From: Candidatus Leptofilum proximum
GTDB taxonomy: Bacteria; Chloroflexota; Anaerolineae; Promineifilales; Promineifilaceae
Direction of reading: 5' to 3'
DNA length: 64,000 nt
Assembly (NCBI GenBank): GCA_016710325.1
Contig: JADJXK010000001.1
Span: forward strand, 1,860,001-1,924,000
The first letter of the stretch is position 1; every line of letters starts with the position of its first letter. Positions 17,948 through 25,918 of the stretch are shown here, piece by piece. The translations under genes and the position numbers were made by a program. Under the pieces are notes generated by a model. That model made no database searches and was not told where the DNA came from. It saw nothing but the letters and a program-made list of their open reading frames with translations.

Positions 17948-18700
17948 TTATGGAACGGCCGTTTCCTCAACCGGCTGTTCTGGATTCGCTTGCAGCTCAA
18001 TCGGACCAAACATCTCTGTCTGCCGCGCCACAATTTCCCGCCGCTTGATCAATTCCAGCACGGCCAGCAGGGTGATAGAGATTTCCACCCGGCTGGTCTC
18101 GGGCGAGAGCAGGTCGGTGAAGCCAAAGGGCAGCCCGGTTTTGGCGCGGTGGCGCAGCCGGGTAATCTGTCCTTCGATGGTGATACGGCGTGGTTGGATA
18201 ATGGCCACACTTTCTTCCCGGTCTTCTACGCGGGATAGGGCATCGCGAACGGCCGTTAACAGCAAATCCACCGTCACTCCACTCATATCCAACCGGCCCT
18301 CCAGCTTGGGGGGTGGGGCCACGCGCAGGTAGGTGCGTAAGCCCTGTTCCTCGCGGTGGGCCAGCCAGGCAGCGGCCTGCTTAAACCGCTTGTATTCGCG
18401 CAGCTGGCGCAGCAGCGCCTCTGCCGGATCTTCCTCTTCTGCCTCGCCTTCGATGATGACCGTCATTTGCGGCAGCAAAGCGCGGCTCTTGATTTGCACC
18501 AGGCGCGCCGCGACTACCAGAAAGTCGATCAGCTCTTCCATCCGGTTTTGCTTCATCTGTTCGATTTGATCCAGGTACTGTTCAGTGACTTTAACCAGGG
18601 AAATGGCGGTGATGTCAAGCTCTTGCCGCTCGATGAGGTGCAGCAGCAAATCCAGGGGGCCAGCAAAGCTGGGCAGGTCGATGGTGTACGGGCGAGCCAT
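17948..18700 (-). CDS. scpA: Segregation and condensation protein A
   Basis: 250 residues of the kleisin ScpA, which bridges the Smc heads with ScpB in the chromosome condensin. The N-terminus ARPYTIDLPSFAGPLDLLLHLIERQELDI is typical, and LVVAARLVQIKSRALLP marks the Smc-neck-binding helix; the C-terminal winged helix (SITLLAVLELIKR) is present. ATG 18700 is used since the residues before it are not family-like. The gene follows a zinc-ribbon membrane protein by 22 bases. Its partner scpB is not adjacent but lies 27 kb away with rluB and cmk. Confidence 0.95.
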   Translation of the reverse strand: MARPYTIDLPSFAGPLDLLLHLIERQELDITAISLVKVTEQYLDQIEQMKQNRMEELIDFLVVAARLVQIKSRALLPQMTVIIEGEAEEEDPAEALLRQLREYKRFKQAAAWLAHREEQGLRTYLRVAPPPKLEGRLDMSGVTVDLLLTAVRDALSRVEDREESVAIIQPRRITIEGQITRLRHRAKTGLPFGFTDLLSPETSRVEISITLLAVLELIKRREIVARQTEMFGPIELQANPEQPVEETAVP

Positions 18701-18722
18701 GCGCCCTATTGTAACTTGGTGG

Positions 18723-19259
18723 TTATAAAACGGCGAAAGCCGCCACAATGACAACAAAGATGGAAAGGACGATAACGGCCGTAGCCATCAGCTGCCGGTC
18801 CTGCTTTTTCTGAGCTTCTCGCCGCTCGCGCAGCTGGCGCAGCCGTTCTCGTTCATCGGCCATCAGGATGGCCATGCGCCGCTCCGAATCTTCGCGTTCT
18901 TTGTCCTTGTAGAACTGCGCACTGCGCATCTGTTCATCCAGGCGGGTCATGGTGGCCTGTTTGTAGTGCAGGTTGAGCAGTTGGAAGATATCCAGCGCCG
19001 CGCCACAATCCTGGCAGTATTCCGCACCAGACCAGTTGGAGGTGCCGCACCGCTCACAAGTGCGCAGCATGGCCGTGCCACAAACGCGGCAAAAGCTCGT
19101 TTCTTCCGTGTGGTAGTGGGCACAGGTGGGGCAAACATGACCTTCTAGCAGGAAGCGGCTCTGGCATGCCGGGCAGACAATCTGCTGCTGCCCCGCGGTT
19201 AGTTCGATGGGGTGGGTGCAGTTGGGGCACGCCAGTTCGGTCAAAATTTCGTCATTCAT
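18723..19259 (-). CDS. Zinc-ribbon, coiled-coil, tail-anchored membrane protein
   Basis: About 178 residues from ATG 19259 (an upstream ATG at 19292 is also in frame). Several CxxC knuckles (LACPNC, VCPAC, VCPTC, CRVCG, CERCG, CQDCG) form two or three zinc ribbons in the first 90 residues. A charged coiled coil (RMAILMADERERLRQLRERR) and a single C-terminal helix (MATAVIVLSIFVVIVAAFAV) follow. The layout is that of a membrane-tethered adaptor. It is co-directional with scpA and very close, suggesting an operon, but no link with condensin is known. Confidence 0.75.
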   Translation of the reverse strand: MNDEILTELACPNCTHPIELTAGQQQIVCPACQSRFLLEGHVCPTCAHYHTEETSFCRVCGTAMLRTCERCGTSNWSGAEYCQDCGAALDIFQLLNLHYKQATMTRLDEQMRSAQFYKDKEREDSERRMAILMADERERLRQLRERREAQKKQDRQLMATAVIVLSIFVVIVAAFAVL

Positions 19260-19331
19260 CGGGCCGTTTCCGTCTAGTACTGAAGCAAACATCTTTTGAC
19301 GAATAGCTTTGGCGCAAACTGCTTCAGTTTA

Positions 19332-19381
19332 AGTGTTCCGCTTTGAAGTTGTATCCGTCATTATTTGTTTGGCGGAACACT
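19332..19381. repeat. Intergenic inverted repeat
   Basis: AGTGTTCCGC (19332-19341) and GCGGAACACT (19372-19381) are perfect inverses 30 bases apart, upstream of the zinc-ribbon gene. It may be an operator or a repeat. A further G/C-rich word repeat (GGTGGCA copies and their inverse) lies at 19464-19524 just before the glycosyltransferase stop. The 276-base gap 19260-19535 contains no gene. Confidence 0.55.
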
Positions 19382-19535
19382 AGTTTTCATAACGAAAGTA
19401 TAAAAACATGCCGGGGAAAAAGATACAGGAAGAAAGTATCAACGCTTCTTAAGGGGATGAAAAGGTGCAAGTGGCAGGTGGCAGGTGGCAGGTAGTTTGC
19501 AACTTGCCACTTTCAAACCTGCCACCCCACACACA

Positions 19536-21194
19536 CTACCTTGGTCGCATGATGCAGTAGACAAAGCCGTTCATCTGCACCAGATCAGTGGTTTGGTACT
19601 GTTGGCCAATCGCGTCGAGGACGGGCGGGGGGTAGAACTGGGCGCGCAGAACGATGGTGTCGAATGCCTGGTTGTTGAGCATAGCCAGCATCTCGGTGAG
19701 GTCCACCTGGTTGTTGTTGTAGAGGTTGAGCAGCTGGGTGGGGTTGGTAACGATATCACGCTGTGCCTGGAAGTTGAACCCGGCATCCTCACTGAAAGCG
19801 GCCGTTTCCCCCTGCAAAATATGCGCCGTAATCTCCATTCCCGCGGCGGTGTCCGCCGCCGTGGGCAGACGGCCCAGCAGCGACACCCCCGCCGAATCAA
19901 TGTACGGAATCGGTTCGGGGTCGCGCGGCGCAGAGCACGAAGTTTGTGGGGCAATCATCACCTCACTGGGGTAGCCCACGGCGTTGGCGATGGCCGCCAG
20001 GGCGGGTGTGTGGGTAGGGATGTGGAACATTTGGCGGGCCTGGAAGAGGAAGAGCAGAGGAATGGCCGTGATGACGGCCAAATGATTAATGTTTAATTGT
20101 AAATTGTTAATGGTTAATGGTTTTGCTTTGGACCAGGTAAGCAGGCGGTTGAAGGCGAGGCCAGTGAGGATGCAGCTGGCGGCGATGGCGGTGGCAAAGT
20201 AGCTCTCGCCCGCGCCCCACTTGCCCGCGGTGACGCTGTTGGCGGTGGCCACCACAAACCAGATCGAGTAGATAGACAATCGTTCAAAATAAAGCTGGTA
20301 GACGGCAAAGAGAACGGCCGTCACCGTCAAAACCATGTGCAGCTTAAACCACTGGCGGAAGAGCCCCTCCGCCTGGCCGGGCACAAACGGGTTGATGTTG
20401 GCTGTCACCGTGTTGAGGAACCAGTAGCCGTCCGTGGCCACGTTGATCCAGAGGAACACAAGCCCCGTTACCACCGCAAACGGCACCGCCCAGAGGACGG
20501 CCCGTTTCGGCTGGCGCAAAAAGAGGAAGATGAAAACGGCCGCTACCGTCGCATAAGCCAGCTGCTTCGTGTAACCAGCAGCCAGCAGCAGCAGCATAAC
20601 GACGAGGAGACGCTTGTTGTCGAAACGGCCGTCTGCTTCCTCTTTTTCAATTGTGCGGGCCAGGTACACCACGGCCACCGTCTCAAACATCACCATAAAC
20701 ATGTGCTGGCGGAACAGCGGCCCGACGTGGTAAACGTAGTTCGAGGCCAAAAAGGCCAGCCCGGCCAGCAGCGAGAGCCACCATCGTTTGCCTGCTTTTT
20801 GCACCGCGTAACCGATGGCTACGGCCGTAATTAACGTGCCCAGGTAGGAAACCAATCGTCCGGTCCAATACTCTGGACCAAAAGCCCACACCAGCGGCAC
20901 GGTGATCACGTGGAACAGCGGCGGGTAGTTAGAGGAGTAAAACGGGTAGCTGTTGTTGTCCCGGTAGGGCCATTCGCCCTGGCTGAACAGCACCGTGTCC
21001 ATCAGTTCAAAGCCTTCGCCCTGGTCGTAGTCGAAGGGGAAGCGGAACAGGGCCACCGCGTACAAATTGTACACAATGAAGTAACCCACAAACGCCAGCA
21101 GCGCCAGCCCGATGAGGATTTTGGGGACGGTGGTGACGGCCGTTTCCCAGCCAGCCGTCTTTGTTGGTGTTTGTTCGATGGCTGGGCTGCTCAT
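19536..21194 (-). CDS. GT39-like membrane glycosyltransferase
   Basis: 552 residues with about ten membrane helices. The first external loop has DYDQGEGFELM, in the position where PMT/ArnT-type GT-C enzymes carry their acidic catalytic motif, and the N-terminal half resembles the PMT_2/GT39-like family. It would move a sugar from a lipid carrier to a protein or lipid on the outer face. ATG 21194 overlaps the stop of the small membrane gene (ATGA). Residues encoded around 20081-20121 (TINNLQLNINH) come from an intergenic-type repeat that is inserted in frame in a loop. The C-terminal 170 residues form a soluble domain. Confidence 0.82.
   Translation of the reverse strand: MSSPAIEQTPTKTAGWETAVTTVPKILIGLALLAFVGYFIVYNLYAVALFRFPFDYDQGEGFELMDTVLFSQGEWPYRDNNSYPFYSSNYPPLFHVITVPLVWAFGPEYWTGRLVSYLGTLITAVAIGYAVQKAGKRWWLSLLAGLAFLASNYVYHVGPLFRQHMFMVMFETVAVVYLARTIEKEEADGRFDNKRLLVVMLLLLAAGYTKQLAYATVAAVFIFLFLRQPKRAVLWAVPFAVVTGLVFLWINVATDGYWFLNTVTANINPFVPGQAEGLFRQWFKLHMVLTVTAVLFAVYQLYFERLSIYSIWFVVATANSVTAGKWGAGESYFATAIAASCILTGLAFNRLLTWSKAKPLTINNLQLNINHLAVITAIPLLFLFQARQMFHIPTHTPALAAIANAVGYPSEVMIAPQTSCSAPRDPEPIPYIDSAGVSLLGRLPTAADTAAGMEITAHILQGETAAFSEDAGFNFQAQRDIVTNPTQLLNLYNNNQVDLTEMLAMLNNQAFDTIVLRAQFYPPPVLDAIGQQYQTTDLVQMNGFVYCIMRPR
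20081..20121. repeat. AATTGTTAATGG-type repeat inside the glycosyltransferase gene
   Basis: The plus strand reads as tandem ATTAATG, TTAATTGT, AATTGTTAATGG and TTAATGG words, the same as in the gap at 7501-7540. Here it is translated as TINNLQLNINH in the GT-C protein without breaking the frame. The base composition is clearly lower in GC than the flanks. Confidence 0.7.
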
Positions 21195-21385
21195 GCGGGT
21201 TTGTCCCCCAAGGGCAGCAGGGTCAACCCTACCAGGATGACCGCGCCAGCCGCCAGCAGCCCCAATCGCTGCGCCGGACCAATGCCGCTAAACTGGCCCG
21301 CCCCCAACAAATCAACACCAAACAGCCCTAATACCCCCAGGACGCCCAGCGCAATAAACGTTAAACCTAACTGTCTTTTTGTCAT
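21191..21385 (-). CDS. Small two-helix membrane protein
   Basis: 64 residues with two hydrophobic helices (LGLTFIALGVLGVLGLFGV and LLAAGAVILVGLTLLPL) and a GAG...GQFSGIGP loop. The stop overlaps the glycosyltransferase start as ATGA, so the two are translationally coupled and probably form one complex or pathway. GAGGGGT precedes the ATG. The family is not recognised. The region 21386-21671 upstream has no gene besides ACGGCCGT motif copies and probable promoters. Confidence 0.75.
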   Translation of the reverse strand: MTKRQLGLTFIALGVLGVLGLFGVDLLGAGQFSGIGPAQRLGLLAAGAVILVGLTLLPLGDKPA

Positions 21386-21671
21386 ACCCCTCGTTCACCC
21401 TCAATTTTTGCCGCCTGAAAGTGTATCTGAAATTGGGTGTGAGGAAAAATACGGCCGTTGCCTTTACCTGCTCCTCACCGCAAAATGGTTCCCGTTTTGT
21501 CAGGTTCTTCACAATTTTTTCACCTAAAATTGCAGTGTGGACGACACTTTCCGTCAGAAAGTATCGTTAATATTCATGTGTGCCGCCATTGAAAGATTCG
21601 TGGCAGGCACTTTCCGATTCGTGCAACAACTTGCAGTTAAGTTTGAATTCTCATTTGAAAGGAGGTTCGTC

Positions 21672-21881
21672 ATGAACCAAAAGATGCAGCAGTACACTCC
21701 CTGGCACCCTTTGGGTATTCAGGGCGAAACGTTGCAGGATGGACCGGTCAGTACCGTCGACCAAAAAGTGCAGCTGAGTCGCCTGGGTTGGCAAACGGCC
21801 GTACCGCCCGCCACGTTTCTCACGATTGATCAATCGCAGAGTTGCGGCTTTCGCCGTAATGCCCGTGTGATCAACTTTTAG
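21672..21881 (+). CDS. Small protein with strong ribosome site
   Basis: 69 residues from ATG 21672. The AAAGGAGG site (21658-21665) with good spacing is among the strongest in the window. The sequence starts MNQKMQQYTPWHPLGIQGET and ends FRRNARVINF; it is soluble, without motif or hydrophobic segment and with a single Cys. No homologue is recognised. A perfect stem-loop (21915-21943) follows. The gene converges with the EAD-NACHT gene downstream. A short regulatory peptide or RiPP-like precursor is conceivable, but no modification enzyme is nearby. Confidence 0.6.
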   Translation: MNQKMQQYTPWHPLGIQGETLQDGPVSTVDQKVQLSRLGWQTAVPPATFLTIDQSQSCGFRRNARVINF

Positions 21882-21914
21882 TAGTCTCCGTCATCGCCAG
21901 GGTGCGGGGGAACG

Positions 21915-21943
21915 GCTAGAAGTTATCACACCACACTTCTAGC
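21915..21943 (+). terminator. Stem-loop after the small protein gene
   Basis: GCTAGAAGT (21915-21923) pairs perfectly with ACTTCTAGC (21935-21943) around an 11-base loop. No T tract follows in either direction, so a terminator role is uncertain. Confidence 0.5.
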
Positions 21944-22007
21944 GAGAGCCACAGCCATTTTTTAGCGACAATTGAATACACGGTCTCCTAAGTGGCCCCT
22001 GAAAGTG

Positions 22008-24743
22008 TCATGCAATAGAGAGCATGAGGCGGAAGCCATAGCTGCTGTTTTGGTCGTTGGGGCTGCGGCGGGCGCGGAAGGTGCTGTTGGCCGCCCGCGT
22101 GTCGCTCCAGTAGGCGCCGCCGCGCAGCACCATCTGGTCGAACAGCTTCACGTCGGGCGCTTCACGGCCGTCGCTGGCATCATATGGATACGGCCGAAAA
22201 CGGCTCGCCGTCCATTCCCACACGTTGCCACACATCTCCTGGCAGCCCACGGGCGACACCTGCGGGAAGCTGCCCACGGCGCTGCTGGTGGCCACGGCCG
22301 TATCGTTCACGTTGGCCGTTTGTGGCGTCAGGCTGGTCTGGCCGGGATACGGCCGCTGCGGCGCGGGATTGTCGGTTAGCGGCACGGCAGCTGCGTCAGC
22401 CTGGCGCACGGCCTCGGCCACCGGCAAAATGAGCGGCCGCTGCGGGATGTGCAGGCCACCCCGTGCTGCTTTTTCCCAGGCGACCTCTGTAGGCAGCTGC
22501 ACCTGCCAGCCCTCGGGCAAAAGCTGCTGCTGACGCCAGCGCTGCGTCAGCCAGCGGCAAAAGGCCAGCGCCTCGTACCAGGTGATGCCCACCACCGGAT
22601 GATTGGGCAGGTTGAAGGGACGGCCGTAGCCCTGCGGCCCGGAACGCCAACCGCGCTGCGCCCAATCCTGCACCTCGCCTGGCCGCCAGCGGTCGACGGT
22701 AGCGGCCTCTGACCACAGCTCTGGCAGGGCATAACCGCCCGCCGCCACAAATTGGGCAAACTGCGCCTGCGTCACGGGGAAAACGCTGATCCAGTATGGC
22801 TTGTCCAGCCCTTCGTAAAGCGCTGCCTCGGCCGTGCGCCCCAGCCAGAACGGGCCGCCCGGCACGCAGCAGAACGGCATCTCATCCACAGTGAGCACCG
22901 CCGGGCGCGGATCGCCAATCTGACCCAGCAGCACACCGGCCTGGACGCGCTGGCTGGCGGGCAAGACGGCCGTTGTTGCCGTCTGGTGTAGGGCATGGGC
23001 TACGGCCGTTTTTAAGCCCCCGCTCACCACCTCGTCGCCCATCATGATGGCCGCTTCACCCAGCAGCAGCACCGTGGCGGCGTCCTCGGGCGGGTGGGCG
23101 GCGTCCAGCAGCCCTTGCATAAGCGCCTGGGCCACCTCCGGCCGAAACTCCACCAGGGCCACGATGCCCAATGTCAGCAGGACAACTTCATCCCAGCCGG
23201 GCTGCTGTAGACGCGTTTTCAGTTCGGCCAGCAGCGGCGTGGGGGAATTATCGGCCAGGCGGGCCAGGGCCATGGCAGCGGCGTACTCCTGGAACGTCAG
23301 GTGCAAAAAGCCGATGCTGTCTGGGCCAGGGGTTACCAGCAGGCCCAGCACCGACTGCAGCTCTTGCAGAAAGTTGTCGGCAGCCTGGGTGGGATTGGCC
23401 TGCCCGGCCGCGGCCAGCTGGCTGATAAGCTGCCGCCGCGCCAGGGCGGTTTTGACCAGGCTGCGCTGCGGGCTGGTTTCGTGCATCCACAGGGCCAGCG
23501 GGGCCAGAATTTGCAGGACGGCCGTCACGTTCAGCGGGCTGGCGGGGGGACGATCCAGGCTGCGGGCAATTTGCCAGTGGTGCAGCAGGGTGCGCAGGTA
23601 CAAATCGTAGAGGGCCACGCGGCGCTGGGGCAGCAGCACACCCTGGCGCTGGATCAGCAGCAGGATGGTGAGCAGCAGAGGCAGGGCAGCCAGTTCTTGC
23701 ACCGCTTTGTTTTCGGCCAGCAGGCTGAGCAGGCGAGATGGAGAGGGAACGGCCGTATCCCCCCCTGATTCTTGTTCTATTGCCGCCTGCCACTGCTGCA
23801 CAAACTGCTCGATTTGCGCCTGGTCCAGCGGCACGACGGTGCATTCCAGCAGCCCATCGGCCATCAGGCGCACCGCCTCATACCCGGCCGGGCGGCTGGT
23901 GATGACAAATTTATTGCCAAGCTGCTGCTGGATGGTGAAAAAATCGTTCAGCCGGTTGCTGAGTAGGTGGCGCAGAGTGGGATCGGCGACCTCATCCAGG
24001 CCGTCCAGCAGCAGCAGCGCTTTGCCCTGCGCCAGGGTGGATTGAATCAGGCCGTCGAGCGGCTGGACAAAGCCGAGATTTTGGTAGAAGTCGGCCAGAA
24101 AGTGGCTGAGCGGCACATCTTTTTCGGCAAGGGCGGCGGCGTAGCTGGAGAGGGAGAGCACCAGCGGCAGCCGGTCGCCCAGGCCAAGCGCCGCGCCGTG
24201 GCCGTGGGCCAGCTGCAAGGCTAGGTATTTAAGCCAGGTGGTTTTGCCCGCACCGGGCACGCCGAGCACGATCAGCCCGGCGTTTTCTTGCAGCAAGCTG
24301 AGCAGGGGCTGCACCGGGGGCGGTGGCGGTGTGTCGGCTTCGCTGGCGGGCAGGGGGATGCGGTTGAGACGGCCGTTCAACGGCACATACACCGCTTCAA
24401 GCGGCAGGCGTATGGGCTGGCGGCCGGCCTGCCCTAACCCGCGAAAATCGAGGTATTGGTAGCGGGCGATCAGGTGCTGGCGGTACTGTTGGCTAATGGC
24501 CTCGCTGGCCAGGGTGACCTGGTCGGTGGTCCAGGGTAGGAACGGCCGCTGCGTCCGGCATAGGTCCAGCAAGCGCTCAGTGAGGCCATGCCGGGCGCAA
24601 TGTTCTACCAGCGCCAGCGCTTTGGCTTCCAACGTCTCGCCGCGTACGTTTTCGTAGTTGATCGCCAGTTCGTAACACAGGGCGCGCAGTTCTTCGAGGT
24701 TGAAGTGTTGGCTTATTTGTTCCGGCAGGCTGGGCTGGGACAT
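22008..24743 (-). CDS. EAD-NACHT-FGE fusion (STAND NTPase)
   Basis: 911 residues. Residues 1-70 (HFNLEELRALCYELAINYEN ... GLTERLLDLCRTQRP) match the effector-associated domain group of death-like adaptors. A NACHT NTPase follows with Walker A GVPGAGKT (161-168), Walker B LLLLDGLDE (243-251) and KFVITSRPAGYEAV. The middle is a helical superstructure. From about residue 640 a formylglycine-generating-enzyme/SUMF1 fold follows, with GCQEMCGNVWEW and VLRGGAYWSD. Fusions of this kind are described as NTP-dependent conflict systems in complex bacteria (Kaur, Burroughs, Iyer, Aravind). The FGE fold may sense a ligand. It lies 134 bases downstream of the LysM/kinase-like pair on the same strand; a partner EAD gene is not in view. 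Confidence 0.88.
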   Translation of the reverse strand: MSQPSLPEQISQHFNLEELRALCYELAINYENVRGETLEAKALALVEHCARHGLTERLLDLCRTQRPFLPWTTDQVTLASEAISQQYRQHLIARYQYLDFRGLGQAGRQPIRLPLEAVYVPLNGRLNRIPLPASEADTPPPPPVQPLLSLLQENAGLIVLGVPGAGKTTWLKYLALQLAHGHGAALGLGDRLPLVLSLSSYAAALAEKDVPLSHFLADFYQNLGFVQPLDGLIQSTLAQGKALLLLDGLDEVADPTLRHLLSNRLNDFFTIQQQLGNKFVITSRPAGYEAVRLMADGLLECTVVPLDQAQIEQFVQQWQAAIEQESGGDTAVPSPSRLLSLLAENKAVQELAALPLLLTILLLIQRQGVLLPQRRVALYDLYLRTLLHHWQIARSLDRPPASPLNVTAVLQILAPLALWMHETSPQRSLVKTALARRQLISQLAAAGQANPTQAADNFLQELQSVLGLLVTPGPDSIGFLHLTFQEYAAAMALARLADNSPTPLLAELKTRLQQPGWDEVVLLTLGIVALVEFRPEVAQALMQGLLDAAHPPEDAATVLLLGEAAIMMGDEVVSGGLKTAVAHALHQTATTAVLPASQRVQAGVLLGQIGDPRPAVLTVDEMPFCCVPGGPFWLGRTAEAALYEGLDKPYWISVFPVTQAQFAQFVAAGGYALPELWSEAATVDRWRPGEVQDWAQRGWRSGPQGYGRPFNLPNHPVVGITWYEALAFCRWLTQRWRQQQLLPEGWQVQLPTEVAWEKAARGGLHIPQRPLILPVAEAVRQADAAAVPLTDNPAPQRPYPGQTSLTPQTANVNDTAVATSSAVGSFPQVSPVGCQEMCGNVWEWTASRFRPYPYDASDGREAPDVKLFDQMVLRGGAYWSDTRAANSTFRARRSPNDQNSSYGFRLMLSIA

Positions 24744-24877
24744 GCAGTCAGCTCCTCTGAAATGGGACGCGGATTAAAATCTGGGTGAAATCTGCGCCAA
24801 TCCGCAAGCACAAGTTGTGCAAATCTGCTGATTTTTCATTCATGGTGTTGAGCCTGGGCTCATGTCGTCTCCTCTGG

Positions 24878-25918
24878 TTACGGCGTAGGGGTTTCGGTGG
24901 GCGCGGCTGTGGCCGTGGCCGTTGCCGTTTCCGTGGCGGTAGCGGTGGGCGTGGCGGTGTCGGTGGGGACGGGTGTGGCCGACGGCGTGCTGGTGGCCGT
25001 GTCGGTGGGTGCGGTGGTGGGCGTGGCAGATGGTGTGCTGCTGGCCGTTGGGCTGGTGGTGGCGGTGACGCTGGCCGTCGGTGTGGTGCTGCCGGTGGCG
25101 GTGCTGGTAGGCGAGGCGGTCGGCGTGCCGGTGGCGGTGCTGGTGGCGGTGGCCGTGTTGGTGGGCAGCGGCGGGATTGTGGCAGTGCCGGTAGCAGTGC
25201 CGGTGGTGGTGGCCGTCGGCGTTGCTGTTGCTGTTGCCGTGGCGGTGTTGGTGGGTGTGGCAACGGCCGTGGGCGGTACAGCGCCCATTGGCGGCAGGAA
25301 GATGCGCTGGCCCGCCAGCAAATTGGTGCTGGTGAGGCAGTTGGCGTTGAGAATGGCGGCGATGCTCGTGCCAGAGCGAAGGGCCAGGCGGAACATCGTT
25401 TCACCATGCTGTACCACATAGTGGCGCCAGCTGGGCGGTGGGCCACAAGGCGGCGTGGGGACCGGTGCCGCTGCCGGATTAGGCAGGTAAAGCGCCGTCA
25501 GGTTCAGCAAGCTGCCCGGTTCCAGGCAGTTGGCCAGGCGGATTTTTTCGGCGGAAACGTTGCTGCGCAGCGACAGATCGAACAGGGTTTCGCCAGGGTT
25601 GATCGATGTCTGCACCCAATCCGGTGGGGCGGCGCGGCAGGTGCGCAGGACGGCAACGGCCGTATCCAAATCTCCAGCTGGTACCGTGCCGCCAGGAGCT
25701 GTTGGGGCGCCTGTGGCCAGCAGGATGGCGGGCGGCGGCGTGTTGGTGGGCGTGGCGTTCAGGTTGGTGATGGCCATGGCAATGGGCGACGGCAAAATCT
25801 GCCGCTGCAGGCTGTCGGCCCCGGCCAGAAGCAGCGCCAGCAGCACGGTCAACAAAACGCTGCCGGTGACAAACACCTGCGTACGCCAACTGCTTTGCGG
25901 AATCGTTTCCTGGCTCAT
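24878..25918 (-). CDS. Membrane-anchored double-LysM protein with Thr/Ala-rich tail
   Basis: 346 residues. An N-terminal helix (TGSVLLTVLLALLLAGA) anchors it outside; two LysM-like units follow (INPGETLFDLSLRSNVSAEKI and VVQHGETMFRLALRSGTSIAA). The last 130 residues are a low-complexity stretch of T, A, P and S with GTxT/TATxT repeats that may be glycosylated and span the wall. LysM binds peptidoglycan or chitin. The start codon overlaps the stop of the kinase-like gene by four bases (ATGA), so both proteins are coupled: a sensor and its wall-binding partner. The tail is a repeat-rich DNA stretch and may vary in length between strains. Confidence 0.85.
   Translation of the reverse strand: MSQETIPQSSWRTQVFVTGSVLLTVLLALLLAGADSLQRQILPSPIAMAITNLNATPTNTPPPAILLATGAPTAPGGTVPAGDLDTAVAVLRTCRAAPPDWVQTSINPGETLFDLSLRSNVSAEKIRLANCLEPGSLLNLTALYLPNPAAAPVPTPPCGPPPSWRHYVVQHGETMFRLALRSGTSIAAILNANCLTSTNLLAGQRIFLPPMGAVPPTAVATPTNTATATATATPTATTTGTATGTATIPPLPTNTATATSTATGTPTASPTSTATGSTTPTASVTATTSPTASSTPSATPTTAPTDTATSTPSATPVPTDTATPTATATETATATATAAPTETPTP

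Noticed and set aside
22008..22200. C-terminus of the FGE domain as variable region of a diversity-generating retroelement
   Set aside because: No reverse transcriptase and no template repeat in the window; could only be revived with genome-wide data.
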